Numbered from the stretch's first letter, positions 33,464-47,030 are shown. The stretch is DNA of 64,000 nucleotides from Dicyema japonicum (GCA_011109175.1 RDEW01000018.1:741304-805303), one strand, 5' to 3'. Notes: a model not told the origin generated them from the sequence alone. Numbers and translations: made by a program.

Positions 33464-36340
33464 CTAGGAGATGCTTTCAACCAGTTTGAGGAAAATTTTT
33501 GAAGTGATTGCATTCTCTTGTAATGAAGGAAATTCTCTGGTTTCTCGTTCGCTACAGCCGTACTGATCGTGGTATCTACTAGAATCTCTGCATATTTGAA
33601 ATGTAACATTTGACCACTTCGTTATGCCACCCATCACCTGTGAACTGTTCACCATTCTTCCGCACATGGTGATTGGCAGTCTTCCTTGCTGAGTTATAGT
33701 GAATACATTTAGTTTCTCCGTTATCAAAAAACAAGTTGCGATCCTGAAGCAGATGCTGCCTTCCTTCGCTTGCGGGGGAGTTATTTTCATGCAATAACCA
33801 CTCAGCGAATTCAACAATATTTACTGTTCTTCAAACACTGATTTAGACCAGAGTCTGAGGGTTTCTTATCAATTTTCTGCAGTATGTGCCCCAATCCCTT
33901 TGCATCTATACTTTCGAGAAATGAATTCTATGATACTGTCCATGTGTGTTCTCTTGAATGTAGAATTTCATATCTTAGTAGTTAGCCTCATCTTCCAAAT
34001 CTCCATACAATTGAAGAAGCATTTTTCAGCTTTGTGACTGATAGATTCGAGGTCCTTCGAGATAAATTCTTTGTTTGTCGGTGCGAGTGAATTTGGTCGT
34101 CAATACTCAACATCAATCAAACCAATGTTGTTCATACTCGTTCATTTCTTGTTTACAAAGTTTCAATGTACTGAGTTTCAATCCGTCTTTGTAAAATTGT
34201 CTATTCGCGTAAATGCTTCCTTATAGATCCTCATAATTTATCCTTTCAGAACAATAGTTTTCTTATCTTCAAAAACTCCAATATCCATTCCATCGAGGAG
34301 ACGAGTTTTCTTAGACATGACTTCACATTTGTCAAAGTTTCTTTCCAACCCAATTACATCAAAAAACGAATCGACTTTTTCCACAACATTACCATTACAT
34401 CACTTTGATGAGAAAACAGCTTTACATCTTCCATATATAGGAGGTGATTAGTTGCATATGTGAGTTGCCCATGACCAGGATTTCTAGTCCCTTTGCAGAA
34501 TTCTTCTTATTTTCTTTATTCCTTCTCATTGAAATTTAAGCCTCCTTCTCCTGGCCTACATTAAGATTTTTTTATAGAATCGTTTTCTATTCTATTCAAA
34601 TCACCAATTTGATATTCTAAATCTCTTCCTTGATCCATAAACTCAGTTTCTTATTCACAATAATGATTTCATCACGCATAAAAAACAATACTTCGAACTC
34701 TTTCCTCTTCGACCTATTAAAACCATATGAACACAAAGTATTGTTCCATGGAATTTTACTTTTTTGGGTACGCAGTTTCCACATTGTTCCAATTTTTGAA
34801 CAAAACTCTAAGAATATCTCCTAAAATTGCAAATTTCTGCCATTTCCGATTTGAATATTTTCAAGTTAAGTTTTTATTTGAAACAGTCAAACGCTTAGTG
34901 AAAATTCAACGAACCGTCTTCAAATGTTGGGTTTAGTTGAGAATCCTTTGGGGGTAAACTCTGAAAGTGTGGTTAAATTGATGGAATTTGAGCGTTCTGT
35001 TTTAAACCCACATGAAAGACTATTTTTTTAATAATGAGGCTTGATTTTTCTTTGGTCTCCAAGGTTTCAGAATTAATCATAAATGAGAAGGTTTCCATAT
35101 AGACAGTATGATGTTTTCGTTAACTGATGTGTTAAACAGTCTTGTTATGATGGCAATGCTTATTGTTCTCAGATTTTTCAGTAAAATAATGGGAATCCCA
35201 TCTGCAGGAGAGAGTTGTTCTAGTCTGTTTTAGTACATTTTCCCATTCCTCCAAGACAATGCAGTTGATATAGGCCGCCAGTTTATCAAGAGAAGAAAAA
35301 CATATATAGGTTTTTAGCATGTTGTTAGTAGTTGATCAGTAGAGACTGACACATTTGGAGTTGTGGTACCAAGTGACTTTCCTCAGAACGAAAGTTTCTT
35401 TTTTGACTTAAGAAGATTATGATGGCTGATTGAGTCATAAATGACCGACCATGACTTTATTGCACTCAGGGAAGGAGAGAGAAGAGTCGGTGGTAAATAA
35501 CTCTGTAGGGTGTTCTATTTTTTAATGAGTCGGAGTGATCGTCAATGAGTCCGTCTGTGATAGCGATATCAGTATCTCCCTCTTATGTCAGAGGGTTGAC
35601 TTGATATCAAAAGTTAGTGCTTCGCATTCAAATCTCCACAGATGAGAACGTTTTTCAACAGAACAGATAGGTCAGGCATAACATATTTTTTCTGACACGA
35701 GTCAGATCGGTGAAGTATACGTTAACTAAGAAAATTTTTCCTTTTGAAATTGCAAATGATGTCCCAATAATTTCTATAACAACGTCATCTTCCAAGAGGT
35801 TCTTCACTTCTTAAAAGATGTCCAACCAGTTTATGTCTTTCCGATATATAGTTATGACCCCTGTTTATTCGTTCAATGTGACCGTATATAGTTGAAATCA
35901 TCCGTGAAGCTGCGGCCTTGCTTGAAGTGTGTTTCCAGAGTGCGAGAGACCTCCCAAGAAGAAAGAAGCTAAAAAGCCTAGAATATTATCAAAAATATAA
36001 TTTAATAGAGCATCTCTGATAAAGAAAGATGAGATATTCATTGTCATTTCGAATAAGGAAAACGGGGATTAACAGTAAAATGACAACCAAAAGCAGTTGT
36101 TCCAGTAATCAGTATAGGAATTCAATGTGGTTGGGAAGTTGAAGGGGGGCCGAGACAAAAAACAGCTTTGTTGTCGTCAATAATCCAAGAGGGATAGAGT
36201 TATGAATTGCATTTATGATTTTGTTTATATTGTCTTGTAAAACCTTATGGTGATTACAGCTGCTTCCATGTGGGTCACTGCCTACAATTGTAGTTATTGA
36301 CATTTTTCTTAAAAGGGGATTTTATTTATTTACTTCTGGT
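33464..36340 (-). mobile_element. Degenerate LINE-C copy
   Basis: Minus-strand remnants, heavily decayed. They include an endonuclease-like stretch near 35,690-35,760 (IYVP..), SYIWKM and LFSHQSDVMVML near 34,400-34,440 (the post-YxDD region), and ILQKIDKKPSDSG near 33,870. A tail-like AAATAAATAAAA (minus) lies near 36,325. Family placement comes from motif order shared with 48.6-50.7 kb. No open frame longer than about 115 codons survives. Confidence 0.45.
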
Positions 36341-37035
36341 CCCTCCAAATGGAGGAACTGGTCGTTAAAGTACAACCGTAGGTGGCCATTTTAGAGATTG
36401 GTAGTTTAACCACCCTCCTGAATTTCCGTTTTATTTATTGTATTAGTGCTTCCAGTTTGTGTACTCAAAGTTATAGCCGATGACCCTTTTATAATCCTGA
36501 TTATAACTTTGTAGAGAAGAAAATAAAATTGTCAATGACCATGATGGATTTGAATAGGTTAGTATCGGCTATTGCTGGTGGATTGGTATTTGAAGTCGCT
36601 TCCAAGAGTATTTGAAAGATCTTAGAATCGTCATTCGTAGCTACTGTCACCTGGTGTTCCAAATATTTTACAAAAGGGTCCCTAATCTTTCATAATGTTA
36701 GTCAGATATCAAATAGAATAATAATGTTATTTGACGTTGTAGTCCCTTTTACAGTTAGTGAAAAAGTTCATTGGGGAAAAGCGTAGTTATTGAACGGTAG
36801 GATCAGATTACCTAGAATTTCTTGTATGATCTAAATAACTGCTTTATAATCTATCCCTGAGAGCGATGACAATAACAGAGTGCAGTTTTTGTTAGGCATA
36901 TATAGATTGAATAATTTTTTTAAATTTATTAGAAAAATGATAAAAGTTATCGTCTAATTAAATGATCCCGGTGTCCATACCAGTGCTTTACCTGCGGTTA
37001 GTTTTGGAGTCCAAGTTTCCTTATCTGACTCGATA
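36341..37035. other. Unrecognised, possible LINE debris
   Basis: No clear coding. The sequence GGTCCCTCCAAATGGAGGAA at 36,341 can form a small hairpin and may belong to a LINE 3' end read on the minus strand. Confidence 0.3.
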
Positions 37036-38660
37036 TTATTATTATTATCAGCACTGTCGAGAACACATAAAAAAACAAAAGTCAATTAAGGTTCCCTTGT
37101 ACCGAGCCGGCCACCCTTTGCACCAATCGCATCCAAAAGCCTCTCCGTTTCGCAAGATCTCTTAGTTTATAGAGGTCATCCATTGTTTTCAACTCCCTGC
37201 CTATGGCTTTTAGGTCCTCATTTAGCGTGATAGGTAAGGTTGTTCTAGGCCTTCCTCGGAATGATTTTGTTTTTTCCATGAAATATTCATCTATTACGTG
37301 ATTTGCCGGGACATCCAGGTCCATCCTCAGAATGTGACCGAACAGTCTCGATCTTCTGATTTCCATGGATAATGGTTCCGTTTTGCTCAACTTATATAAT
37401 TGTTCGTTTTTGATCTACATTTTGTGGTGAATATTAAGTGCCTTCCGAAGCATACTGCGTCGAAACTGTCAATAGACTCGATTGCCCGTTTAGACAAACC
37501 CCATACCCTACAGTTATATATTAGGATGGGCACAACAATGTATTTGTATATCATAAGCTTTATTTTTCCACAAAGTCTTCTTCCCGAACTCCATATTTTA
37601 GATAGGCTTCTGAAAGCACCAGATGCGAGGATTTTCCGTCGAGCTACATCTTTCGTCCCCCAAGAGCGATCCGACCTTCTTATGTATTCTCCACGTCTCA
37701 TCGGATATCCTCTCTGCACGGCTGAATTATGTAAATTCCGTTTTGTCAGTGTTTATCTTCAAGAACCATTTTTGGAAAATGTTAGGAAGATGTTCGTTTA
37801 TGTACTTGAGAAATTCAGAATCATCCGATACAAAGTCCAGATCGTCTGCGTAAATCAACTCATAATATTGTCCTTTAATGGATAATCTGAAATCCCTCAG
37901 TGCAGCCTCAAGATAAATAATAAATAGAATAGGAGACAACGAATCCCCTTGTGGAACTCCCCGAGTGGTTTTAAAAAAATTGGAAGCGGTATTTCCGATT
38001 TTGACAGCCAGGTGAGTATCTTCTAGGAGCAAGGAAATAATTCTAACATCATCCGTGTCTAGAAATGTATTCAGAATGTTAATAAGTAGTCCCCTGTGTA
38101 CAGAGTCGAATGCACGACTCATGTCGATCCCCAGAACTTCTATGCATTTTTTGTATTTCTGACAAATATCGCCAGACCATCTGTGCGTCCATACTATGTC
38201 GGCGGTTTATCTTTTTTCCCTGAAATTGCTTTGTCCAGGCGATAAGAATTTGTCGACTTTCCCTTTGATTCGATTTAATACAATGATAGAGAGGGTTTTC
38301 CGTAAGACCGATAATAGAATTATTGGTCTTAGACTGTTTGCGGGACCTCTAGGTTTCCCAGGTTTTGGTATTGGAATTAGCCATCCTCTCCCAATTCCAA
38401 GATCGTTTTTGTCTTCAAATGCTTTATTGAGTATGATGGTGATTATTTTACCCAATTTAGTGGGTCCACATTTTATTAACTCTGCAGGTATATTATCAGG
38501 ACCAGCCGCTTTCCTGTAGTTTAGTTTTCCTATTGCCTTGATAGTTTCCGCGATAATAATGGGGCAGTTAAGAGGAGCCGTTGATGTTATTGGAGATTTG
38601 TTTTCAATTTCTTGATTCAATCTGACTGGATATGGAGTCCTGGATTGACTAAATCTGTTG
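37036..38660 (-). mobile_element. LINE-A retrotransposon, RT to 3' end
   Basis: Minus-strand copy. RT: RKAAGPDNIPAELIKCGPTK, then GWLIPIPKPGKPRGPANSLR, GIDMSRAFDSVHRGLL, TTRGVPQGDSLSPILFIIYL, LIYADDLDFVSDD and KINTDKTEFT. After the RT: VARRKILASGAF, YIVVPILIYNCRVWGLSKRA, and SRLFGHILRMDLDVPANHVI with FRGRPRTTLPITLNEDLKAI. The 3' end reads TTCTCGACAGTGCT followed by AAT repeats near 37,036-37,060. Lacks the endonuclease; few frameshifts (near 37,720 and 38,130-38,210). The most recognisable truncated LINE-A copy in the window. Confidence 0.92.
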
Positions 38661-38740
38661 AAAAAAGAGAACCTCTAGTTATAAATATAATATTAATAAA
38701 GTGAATTAATTAATATATTAATAATATTATTTAAATTGTT

Positions 38741-40172
38741 ATGAGACTTTTCACGCCTGAGATTTCGTGGCATGAGAGAGAACCAGTAAACTCATTGGAC
38801 TATCAACAGAAATACAAGGATTTCCCACGACTAGGGACAGTGGCTGTAGATGGGGCTGCACGTGTACTCTATAAATAATAACTATAAGATATGGAAAGTC
38901 AACATCAGTGAAAGTGGTAAGGTTGATTTTGAATATTTATCAACAATTCGCAAAGACTGTGGTGCTCTCAATACAATCAGATTCTCTCCCGACGGTTTTT
39001 TGATTGCTTACATTTGCAGGTGAATATGTGGCCTTCTGTGGAGTCTGTTTGATTTGTTGTTATTATTAGCTGCCGTTATTTACATTGGACATCAGTCTAT
39101 CATTGAAATTAAAACAGCCGGTTTTGGACAGATTGAGTCAGATAAGGAAACTTGGATATCTCGTAAGTCTCTGAGGTGGCACGTGGCTATATTATTAGGG
39201 GGCATTTGTACGACATTCAGTCTCTGCAGTGGTCAACCGACTCACAGAGAATTGTGTCTGGATCTATTGATAATACTTTCATCGTGTGGAATGTTACTAA
39301 AGGTTTGTGTCATCAATCACACAGGCGAACCCATTAAAGTAGTCAGGGACAGTCGTGGATATGTTATGGGAGTGGCCTTTGATCCACGTGGACAGTTTAT
39401 TACCTCAATTGGGAATGATAGAGTACTCCGTGTGTATAATACAAAACTAAAAATGATAAATTCAGTGTACAATTACGTGAATGATGATTTAACCAAACGG
39501 AGACTTTGGTGTGATGAAAGTCACTGCAGTCTGTTTCGTAGAATGGAGTTTAGTAATGACGGACAATTACTTGTTGTCCCTTCTGGTTCTGCCCAACAAA
39601 CAAACAAACGGGAACCTCAATTCGCTTCCTACATCTTTTCGCGGAATAATTTTGCCAGGTTTGTTTATATTACTAGTGATAGACCTATTCTTCAGCTTCC
39701 CCACTTTTCTGTCCCCACCTGGGCTGTCAGATTTAACCCAAAGCTTTATAAACTACGTCAACCAGAGAATACTGGTCGTCCTTTGGGTTTACTGATTTGT
39801 GACTGTCAGGAAGTACTCCCTATCGACAAATATTTGCTGTTGCCTCATTGAACGATGTCCTATTTTACGATACTGAACAGATCACTCCATTTGCTTTTAT
39901 TGGGGACTTTCACTGTACGCCACTGAGTGACCTTGCTTGGTTTGACGGTTTTTTATTGTAGGTCTCCTGATGGCAGGATTTTGGCTGTCTCCTCAACTGA
40001 CGGGTTCATTTCCTTTGTAGAGTTTGAGGAGGATGAGTTGGGTAATGAGTACACTGAGGCTGTCTGTGATATTGTTGATGATGAGGACATTGAAGAGACT
40101 ATAATATCTGAGCCTAAGAGAAGAAAATTTGAATTGTCTATTTTGTCATCATTTAAATCCTCTGATGATTAG
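38741..40172 (+). CDS. CHAF1B: Chromatin assembly factor 1 subunit B (p60)
   Basis: WD40 subunit of CAF-1, which deposits histones H3-H4 on newly replicated DNA with PCNA. Start MRLFTPEISWHEREPVNSLD matches the family's conserved N terminus (EI.WH.KEPVYSLDF). Further landmarks: LNTIRFSPDGEYVAFCGV, SLRGHLYDIQSLQWSTDSQR, VSGSIDNTFIVWNVTKGEP, GVAFDPRGQFITSIGNDRVL, SLFRRMEFSNDGQLLVVPSG, PYRQIFAVASLNDVLFYDTE and LAVSSTDGFISFVEFEEDEL, then a short basic tail with KRRKFEL. Eight introns of 25, 25, 23, 23, 22, 24, 23 and 22 nt close the frame to 414 residues. Human p60 is longer by its disordered C terminus (PIP/Asf1-binding B-domain region), much of which is missing here. Looks intact and functional. 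Confidence 0.97.
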
Positions 40173-41074
40173 TAATATATTGTGTTTTATATTATTTTGA
40201 TTTGTTTATTCGATTTCTTTAAGTTTTGGTTTTATTCATTATTCTTGGATGGATCGAGAAATAACTAATTAAATTTATCAAGTTCACACTGTCACAGAAT
40301 CAGAGACATTCCAATGTCACATATAAATCCATTCAGAACCAGGGGAATAAAAAACATCTACTCTTTGCAGTTGTGGGAGTTCCTTAGAGAAAATGATCTT
40401 TTATAATTTCCTGGTACAAAGCGTCACCTAGGATAGTTGTATCATATGACGTCACAAGGAAAAGAAGAGAAACCTTCTATAACATTATAACCCACAAAGC
40501 TACCTTGCTTATTCAAATTGATCAAACACTACTGATATACATTTTGTTGACCACGTGTAAGACTAATTTAGCATTGAGGTTACGTGTTTATAATTATATT
40601 TGGTTTGATGTTATTTATTTAATACAAAGAAATAAGTTAAATACAATCCAAGTGATAGTTGTATGGAATCTCCGGCATTCCTTTAAAGGTAATTTCTACT
40701 TTCCCATAAAAGGCCGTTTTTAATTTGAGAAGATATCTCTTCTTGATTATACGACTTGTAATAAAACTTGTCTAGTAGACTTGATTGTATGTCACTTTAA
40801 TAATTTAATCTGAACTAAATTGTTTTCATTGACATTCAAATAGCCGCTAAGCATTATCAAAGTTGAATGGATAATAAACTACTTAATATTACAATTTGTA
40901 TTCGCCAAAAAGTAGTAATCACTCCACATGGAAAGAGGACGAGATACTATTGTTGTCACAAGACCACAGTTAAAGTAAAAGAATGTCGAAACCTATTTAA
41001 ATACTAATAAATAATATATAATAAATATAATTAATATGTTATAATTTAAAAATATATCTATAGTAATAGCGTTA
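40173..41074. other. Intergenic, no gene seen
   Basis: Spacer between CHAF1B and MYCBP. A 72-codon open frame at 40,505-40,723 has no recognisable motif. Confidence 0.45.
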
Positions 41075-41409
41075 ATGGCATCAGCAAAAGTATAGTAAAT
41101 ATATATTATAGAGAGAAGAATTTAGAAGATATTTAGAGAAAGGACAAGTAATAAGTGAACTCACTAAAGGTTACAATTTGGCATTATTTGATAGTCCTTG
41201 TCAATTTGTATGAGGAAACAAAGAAGCCTAATCAACCAATGGAGTATTCATTATCTATATTTAGATATATTAGACAGATGATAGGAGAACCATTGGGGGA
41301 TGTCTCAGAGTTGGAAAGACTGAGGACTGAAAACTCTGAGTTATCTATAAAAATAGAACAATTAACAGCCGAGAATCAAACAGGAATTGGTATTATTTCG
41401 TATTATTAA
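41075..41409 (+). CDS. MYCBP: c-Myc-binding protein (AMY-1)
   Basis: Small coiled-coil adaptor. In other animals MYCBP binds Myc, AKAPs and ciliary/sperm partners. Spliced: MASAK, REEFRRYLEKGQVISELTK, VLVNLYEETKKPNQPMEY, IRQMIGEPLGDVSELERLRT and then a heptad-rich C terminus (NSELSIKIEQLTAENQ). This tracks the family's REQFRRYLEKSGVLDTLTKV, LYEEPEKP.S.LDF and C-terminal coiled coil. Introns lie at 41090-41111 (22 nt), 41170-41194 (25 nt) and 41244-41264 (21 nt). The product is 88 residues, against about 103 in human. A complete gene in 335 bases; the call depends on splicing out all three introns. Confidence 0.93.
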
Positions 41410-42266
41410 TATATTTCTAATAATCCTGACATGGATGGACTTAATGGGGAATAATTAACTTAAATATTTCACTTAATATAATTAAACAAACACGTGTCCT
41501 TTATAGGTGACATTATTGCATAAAGTTATTGTTTAGGAATATATATTTTATATCCCACTACCTTAACCACCGATAGGTCACAACTATGTCCTCGTTACAC
41601 TCTGAGTTGTCTTCAAGTTATTTGATCAAGGGCCATTAAGAAAAAATGTGTCAAACCAATTAATTAATCCCAACTTTTAGTAACTCATGAACTCTTTACG
41701 AGTGAATAGCAAGTAATGCTCTTTCTTATAAAGGAAGATGAAGGGACTACCACCGGAGTGAGTTATGCTTCATTCTCGAGAATGTAAGGACGAATCTCTA
41801 GGAGAATGGTCAGACCAGTGACCTGATGACAAAAACATGGTGATCTGGATAACAGGAGGAGGACTTTTTGTGCAGTATACTAAAACATTTCACTTTCGAA
41901 GCCCCTTAGTCATGATTCTTAAGCGTGACGAATAACGTGTGATTCCGAGAATCTTCTGGCATCTTGTAAATGTGATGCGGATATCGCTGTGGAACTCCTA
42001 TCTGTAGTTAAATAGGTAAACTGAGATTTTTGATATAGATTACACTTTAATTTTAGACTAACAAGACTTTGTATACTTACTCATCCTTATTTCAAACTTA
42101 TGGGTTTGTATATCAGTTAGTCCACTGAAGTTTAGATATTTAGGCAATAGAGGTACCTCATTATGACCACAATCGGCTTGTCTTTACTATAAACTAATAG
42201 ACTTGCTATCGAGAACACAAAAAGATTTGAGACTCCGGGCTGAGTACACCAAATGTCCATAAAATA
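41410..42266. other. Intergenic, no gene seen
   Basis: No coding or RNA feature recognised between MYCBP and the next LINE. Confidence 0.45.
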
Positions 42267-43440
42267 AAATGAACTCTAACTTGAGGATCATAAAGAAAAG
42301 AGTACGCTTGCTCCACGAGAGGACACTTGTACAGTACGCACAGGAGGTTGAGAAACTTAATTTTGTCTCGGATAGTTCAGAGCAATCCGGTTATAAAACA
42401 GAGCGTATTGACAAGAATAGAAGACGAATAATAGACAAAAGATTTGCAGAGAATATTGCTGATCACTTTGAATCGCTCCTCAGGGGTGACGACGAACTCA
42501 TAACTCAATTTGTCGGACACCACAGATCTTTGACTAAGCCAACTACGATGGCGGAGATACACACGACTCTGCAAAATTTAAACAACAACAGGAGTTATGG
42601 AATTGATGGTATCAACAAAGAACTTCTAAACATTCGCCGCCCTCACTGGCTTATCTATCACTTATGCAGCATGCTAAATAATATTTTTATTAAACACATG
42701 CCTGTCCCACTAGGGTAGGGAATTCTGATACCTATACAGAACATGGAAAGCCGATTGGACCGTTAGAAAATCTCAGGCCTATAATCCTTATAACAACTCT
42801 ACGGAAACTACTGCCCTTGATTGTCCTGGATAGGGTTTCTCCCACTGTTGACGAATATCTGTCTCTGAGCCAAAGTGGATTCAGAAGAGAAAGGTCCACG
42901 CTGGATATAGCATGGACACATAGATGGATATGCGCCATGACGCAGAGATTCCAGAAGGCTGTTCACGTACTGAGGATTGATCTCTCCCGAGCGTTCAATA
43001 CTGGACGCAGAGGGAAACTAATGGTGTTACTTGGCAGATTCCTGCACTTGATGGGGACTATTTGGACATATCTTGGCAATTGATCCTGCTGCTCCAGTAA
43101 ATGACAGCATGGAATCGTATTTCCTATCATCTGTCTAATATATTTCTTAGACACCAGCCCATTTCGAGGCAGACCATAGACTCCCTTTCCACTAACCATA
43201 AGTAATGACCTAATAATGTCAAAAATGCGACTGGAAAATGCTGATAACTTAACGTCCTCTTAAAATTACTCAAAAAGCAATTTGCTCTGGTGCTCCGCGT
43301 TTCCGTCGTCGACCAAGGGCTAGTCTACCTACCATTTTTGATGAAGATCTTAAGGAAATAATGAGACTCCTCAAGGACAGGTAAGACCTCTACAGGCTGT
43401 GAGACGAGGCAAAGAATCGATTTCTCGTGTTGCATAGTAT
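42267..43440 (+). mobile_element. LINE-A copy, internally deleted
   Basis: Linker and RT start: LRIIKKRVRLLHERTLVQYA, SYGIDGINKELLNI, then SQSGFRRERSTLDIAWTHRW and HVLRIDLSRAFNTGRRGKLM. Motif B and the YADD motif are missing: after motif A it jumps at about 43,040 to the C-terminal domain (LFGHILAIDPAAP frame near 43,060), then FRRRPRASLPTIFDEDLKEI near 43,310. So roughly 800 bases of RT are deleted. Non-functional. Confidence 0.8.
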
Positions 43441-44869
43441 GTCTCTATAACAATATAAGTCTCGGAGAGAAGTAAGGACACAAATCACGATAACTGATTC
43501 CACTTCCAGTTATTGCGATAGAAATGTTTCAAAAATATAAAGGAGGTACGTGAATAGTGACCACAATACACGATCTAATTGTTCATAATAAATTCCACGT
43601 TATTGCTTGTTATGGTTTCTTCGTCTTCAGATGTCACGAAAACAAACTGTGTCAACTGTGGATCTTCTAAACACGGGATCAGATATGGAGGATTCCCAGG
43701 AACCTTCAAGATGCACGCGGAATATTCCTGTTGAAGATCAGAGTTATGTTGTCCTCGTTTTTACCTGGTAGTCGCTGATGTTGTTTACTTTACAATTTTT
43801 GTTTGGGAGACTTCAGACGGCAAAGTCAGTTTGGAAAGCACAACAAGCGACTGTCAGCTATATTTTAATCTTTGTTGACATATTCGGTCCTCGAAGAATG
43901 GAGACTGATGAGGAATATCTGTTTAAACCATTCACCCACTTGCTCGTTGGCCACCATCCTTGTGAGGACACATTCTGCCATAGTAATCGACTTTTTGTAT
44001 GTAATTTTAAAAGATGTGAACTGATTTATTATAAAATATGTTACGAATTCTAAGCAGACAAAATATCAAACATAAGTAGTCATCTGACCACCAAGTATCT
44101 ATTACCTCAGGATCACTGGGTTAAAGGAAAAAGACAAAGTTCCAACTACGTGATTTCAGACCTACACGGGAGAGGAGGCATCTATACGGTTAATTAACAA
44201 CCCCAATGAATTAGTAGAGAAATATACCAAAAATAGAAAATTTTAATCCTACATTCATTTCCATTATTACTTTAGGGGTTTGTCAAGTCATCACTTTAAG
44301 GTTCAATTACTTTTAGAAGATGGCTTTCTTGAAACCCTCTGAGTGCCCTTGTTTTTCCCAACATTGAGGGACTACAAATTTTTTTGTTAGGAGTGTTCTG
44401 TACATTCATACAAAAACATGTTAAAGTCGTCTGTGATGAACTGGGAGGCAGATCCCAAATGAAAATATTTCTCAGAAGGTTCCGTTGTTAGTCTGAAATT
44501 CAGATCGATACAAAGATAAGGAAATAATGAAGTTTCAGCAGAAGTTGTTTGGTATGGAAATAACAAATCAACTTCAGTTCTGGCACAATCACTAGAATTT
44601 TACAATAGTGGGACTAAGGACACATGATTCTTTCCATGAAAGAATTTTATAATTTGATAAGCTAGTGACACTAGGGATCTAACGTAAAGGACAACAACCG
44701 ACACAAAGACCACCATCAAAACGTTTTTTTTCCAGAATATTGATTTGTCATAAAATTAAATTCTATCAATCTCGTCTTTTTAGACATATTATATCCAAAT
44801 GAACATAAAATATTCAATATTTTGTCCTCTATCCACTTTTTGGAATCAGGTTAGTGAACCACTATAAGG
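43441..44869. other. Unassigned region
   Basis: Open frames at 43,630-43,767 (starts MSRKQTVSTVDLLNTG) and 43,778-44,053 have no recognised motif. The rest is AT-rich with many stops. A small gene cannot be excluded at 43.6 kb. Confidence 0.3.
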
Positions 44870-44990
44870 AACACTGATGGGGACTATTTGTAAATATATT
44901 GGGAATGGATCCTGCTGCTCCAGCAAATGAAACTTAGACGACCTCCAAAAAATCGAAATCTTAAGAAAAGCGTGAAGGCGTCTGACTGTA
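44870..44990 (+). mobile_element. LINE-A C-terminal scrap
   Basis: Repeats the DNA around 43,050 (GATGGGGACTATTTG, then GGATCCTGCTGCTCCAG), giving a LFVNILGMDPAAPANE frame. It continues into an open frame to 45,181 whose product I do not recognise. Confidence 0.55.
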
Positions 44991-46199
44991 CAGATTATCC
45001 GGGGTGCGGCACAAGTGACGTCAATGAACAGATAGATAATTTTATTAACATAACAAACTCGTTACTAATTAAACAGGGAGAAGCCAATGAGTTTGTCCTA
45101 GTTGATTGGTCTAATCTCCTCTTCAAATTATTGATCCCTTGCACCAAACAAGATTTATTTTTTCAAGTGGTGCAATTTTAAATAGACGCTTACGCGTATC
45201 TCATTTCAACATCGCGATAGCTTTTTTCCTTTTATTCTTGGTCTAATATTTGGTTCCGAGAACGTATCTCGTTGGCTATTGTTAGGGGAAATAGCATGGC
45301 CGTTCAGATGCCTTAATTTAAATTCATTTGATAATAAATTATTTGTAAAAAAATCTATAAAAGAACCCTTCGAGTTAACACAAACACCAAGATATTGCAA
45401 TTGATCCATATATTTGATTGCTCCACTATTAACACAAATTATTGACTTATTTCTGTTATTCACAATCCAGGAAACAGTACATTTTTCTAGAGATAAGCAT
45501 AAACCTTTATCACCAACATTTATTTTTTTCCAATTTGAAACATGTTTTCGAGGGAATCGATTTATTTATAAGATCTAGCATGATTACGTCATCCGAATAA
45601 AAAGAAGACTAGTATTAATATTCCCCGGACGTGGAGAACTCGCCATGAATATATTAAACAAAATAGGTCTCAATACCGAACCTTTTGGTACTCCTCTCTT
45701 GAATGATATTGCATCGGATATATTTCCACACACTTTCACAAAAGATTGTCTTTCTTGAAGATAATTTCTTAGCCAAACAAATAGGTATCTTGGAACACAT
45801 GCTGATACAAGCTGCTTTAACAACGCTTCATGCATACACTGTCGAATGCTTTCGAGATGTCAAGACATAATATGTCACATGGCCAAGCGTTACCTATGGG
45901 CAGCCTGTTACATTAACCTTGAACCAAGATTAACTTCAATTAATTTTATAAATGATTTATTAACCACAAAAAATTAAATTTAAGTAACTTTTTTTAGTCT
46001 ACTCATTAATACAGTCGATATTTCTCCTTTCGAATTTTTTATCTATCAAATTAAACTATTTAAAACTACCTCCACGCGATTATTCGATAAAATATTAATT
46101 ATTTCTGCAACTGGATAATACTGAGACTCAAACTTATCCAGTCGCAATGAGGGATTTGTTCCAAAGTCCTTTTTAGCCCGAACCTATTTATTAATGTTT

Positions 46200-47030
46200 T
46201 TAATTCATACTTTATCTCCCATGTTAAAAGTATATTTACTATTATGAACATTCATTTTCCTGTTCATAGCTTTGTAATAATTAGAATTTTCTTCAATCGA
46301 TTTAATTTCGAAATTGAATCTCTTATCTGTCTTATCTAGATATAAATTTTTTTTAATCAAACTACGTGAATTTTCAATAGATTCTGGAGTCGAACAATTA
46401 ACCAAATCGTCAATTTGTTCTGGAATTGCACACTAATCACTTAAAATATCTAAGTCATAATGATATAAGTATAACTATGAATTATTGAATTTATTCCCTT
46501 AATTCCTCGATATCTTTCGAAAGGACTTTCGTTAGAAAATGAATGGACCGATATGTTATAACTGTAGACAGCACTTTCTAATTTATCAAGCCACTTTTTT
46601 ACTGTTATCCAGCATTTTTGACAACTTCCTCGTGATCGTCTGATTAAATCTTTCGACAATTCCTTGTGCTCGTGGATTGTTAGGCTTTCCGTGAATTTGC
46701 TTAATGTTAAAATCTTCGCAAAGTTATTTCTTGATTTTTAAATTCAGAACCATTGTCCGACTGAAGAAATTTACATGGCCCATTCAGGCGGAACAAAGAT
46801 CTTAAGTTTTCACATACTTCTTTACCAGACTTATTATAGAGTGGTCGTACAAAAGCGAATCTATAAATTAAAAAAACCAGCCTACTATATATGTCAATGA
46901 CCGTTAAAATCCATTTGAAATTTTCATTTAATGTTGAAAATTTTTCAGGTCTATTAGATCTACCTGAAAACGTTCATTTGGAGAAGAAGCAAACACATGG
47001 TGATTTATATCTCCAATCTACAATCATAAA
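46200..47030 (-). pseudogene. Ginger/KRBA2-like integrase-type transposase
   Basis: Retroviral-type integrase fold used as a DNA transposase. Minus strand: NERFQVDLIDL near 46,960 (first catalytic Asp), LQSDNGSEFKN near 46,750 (second Asp), then IHGKPNNPRAQGIVERFNQT near 46,680, with the catalytic Glu in GIVERF. The C-terminal part is YYKAMNRKMNVHNSKYTFNM followed by GDKV. The D, D and E are all legible, but frameshifts near 46,760 and 46,830 and stops near 46,440 break the frame. The N-terminal zinc domain is not seen here; a copy of it occurs at 18.6-19.05 kb. Confidence 0.8.

Noticed and set aside
43778-44053. 91-codon plus-strand ORF
   Set aside because: No recognisable domain; left in the unassigned region rather than called a gene.
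44927-45181. ORF with CGTSDVNEQIDNFINI, faintly like the SRP54 M domain
   Set aside because: The likeness is limited to a few residues, neighbouring SRP54 motifs are missing, and the frame starts inside a LINE-A scrap.
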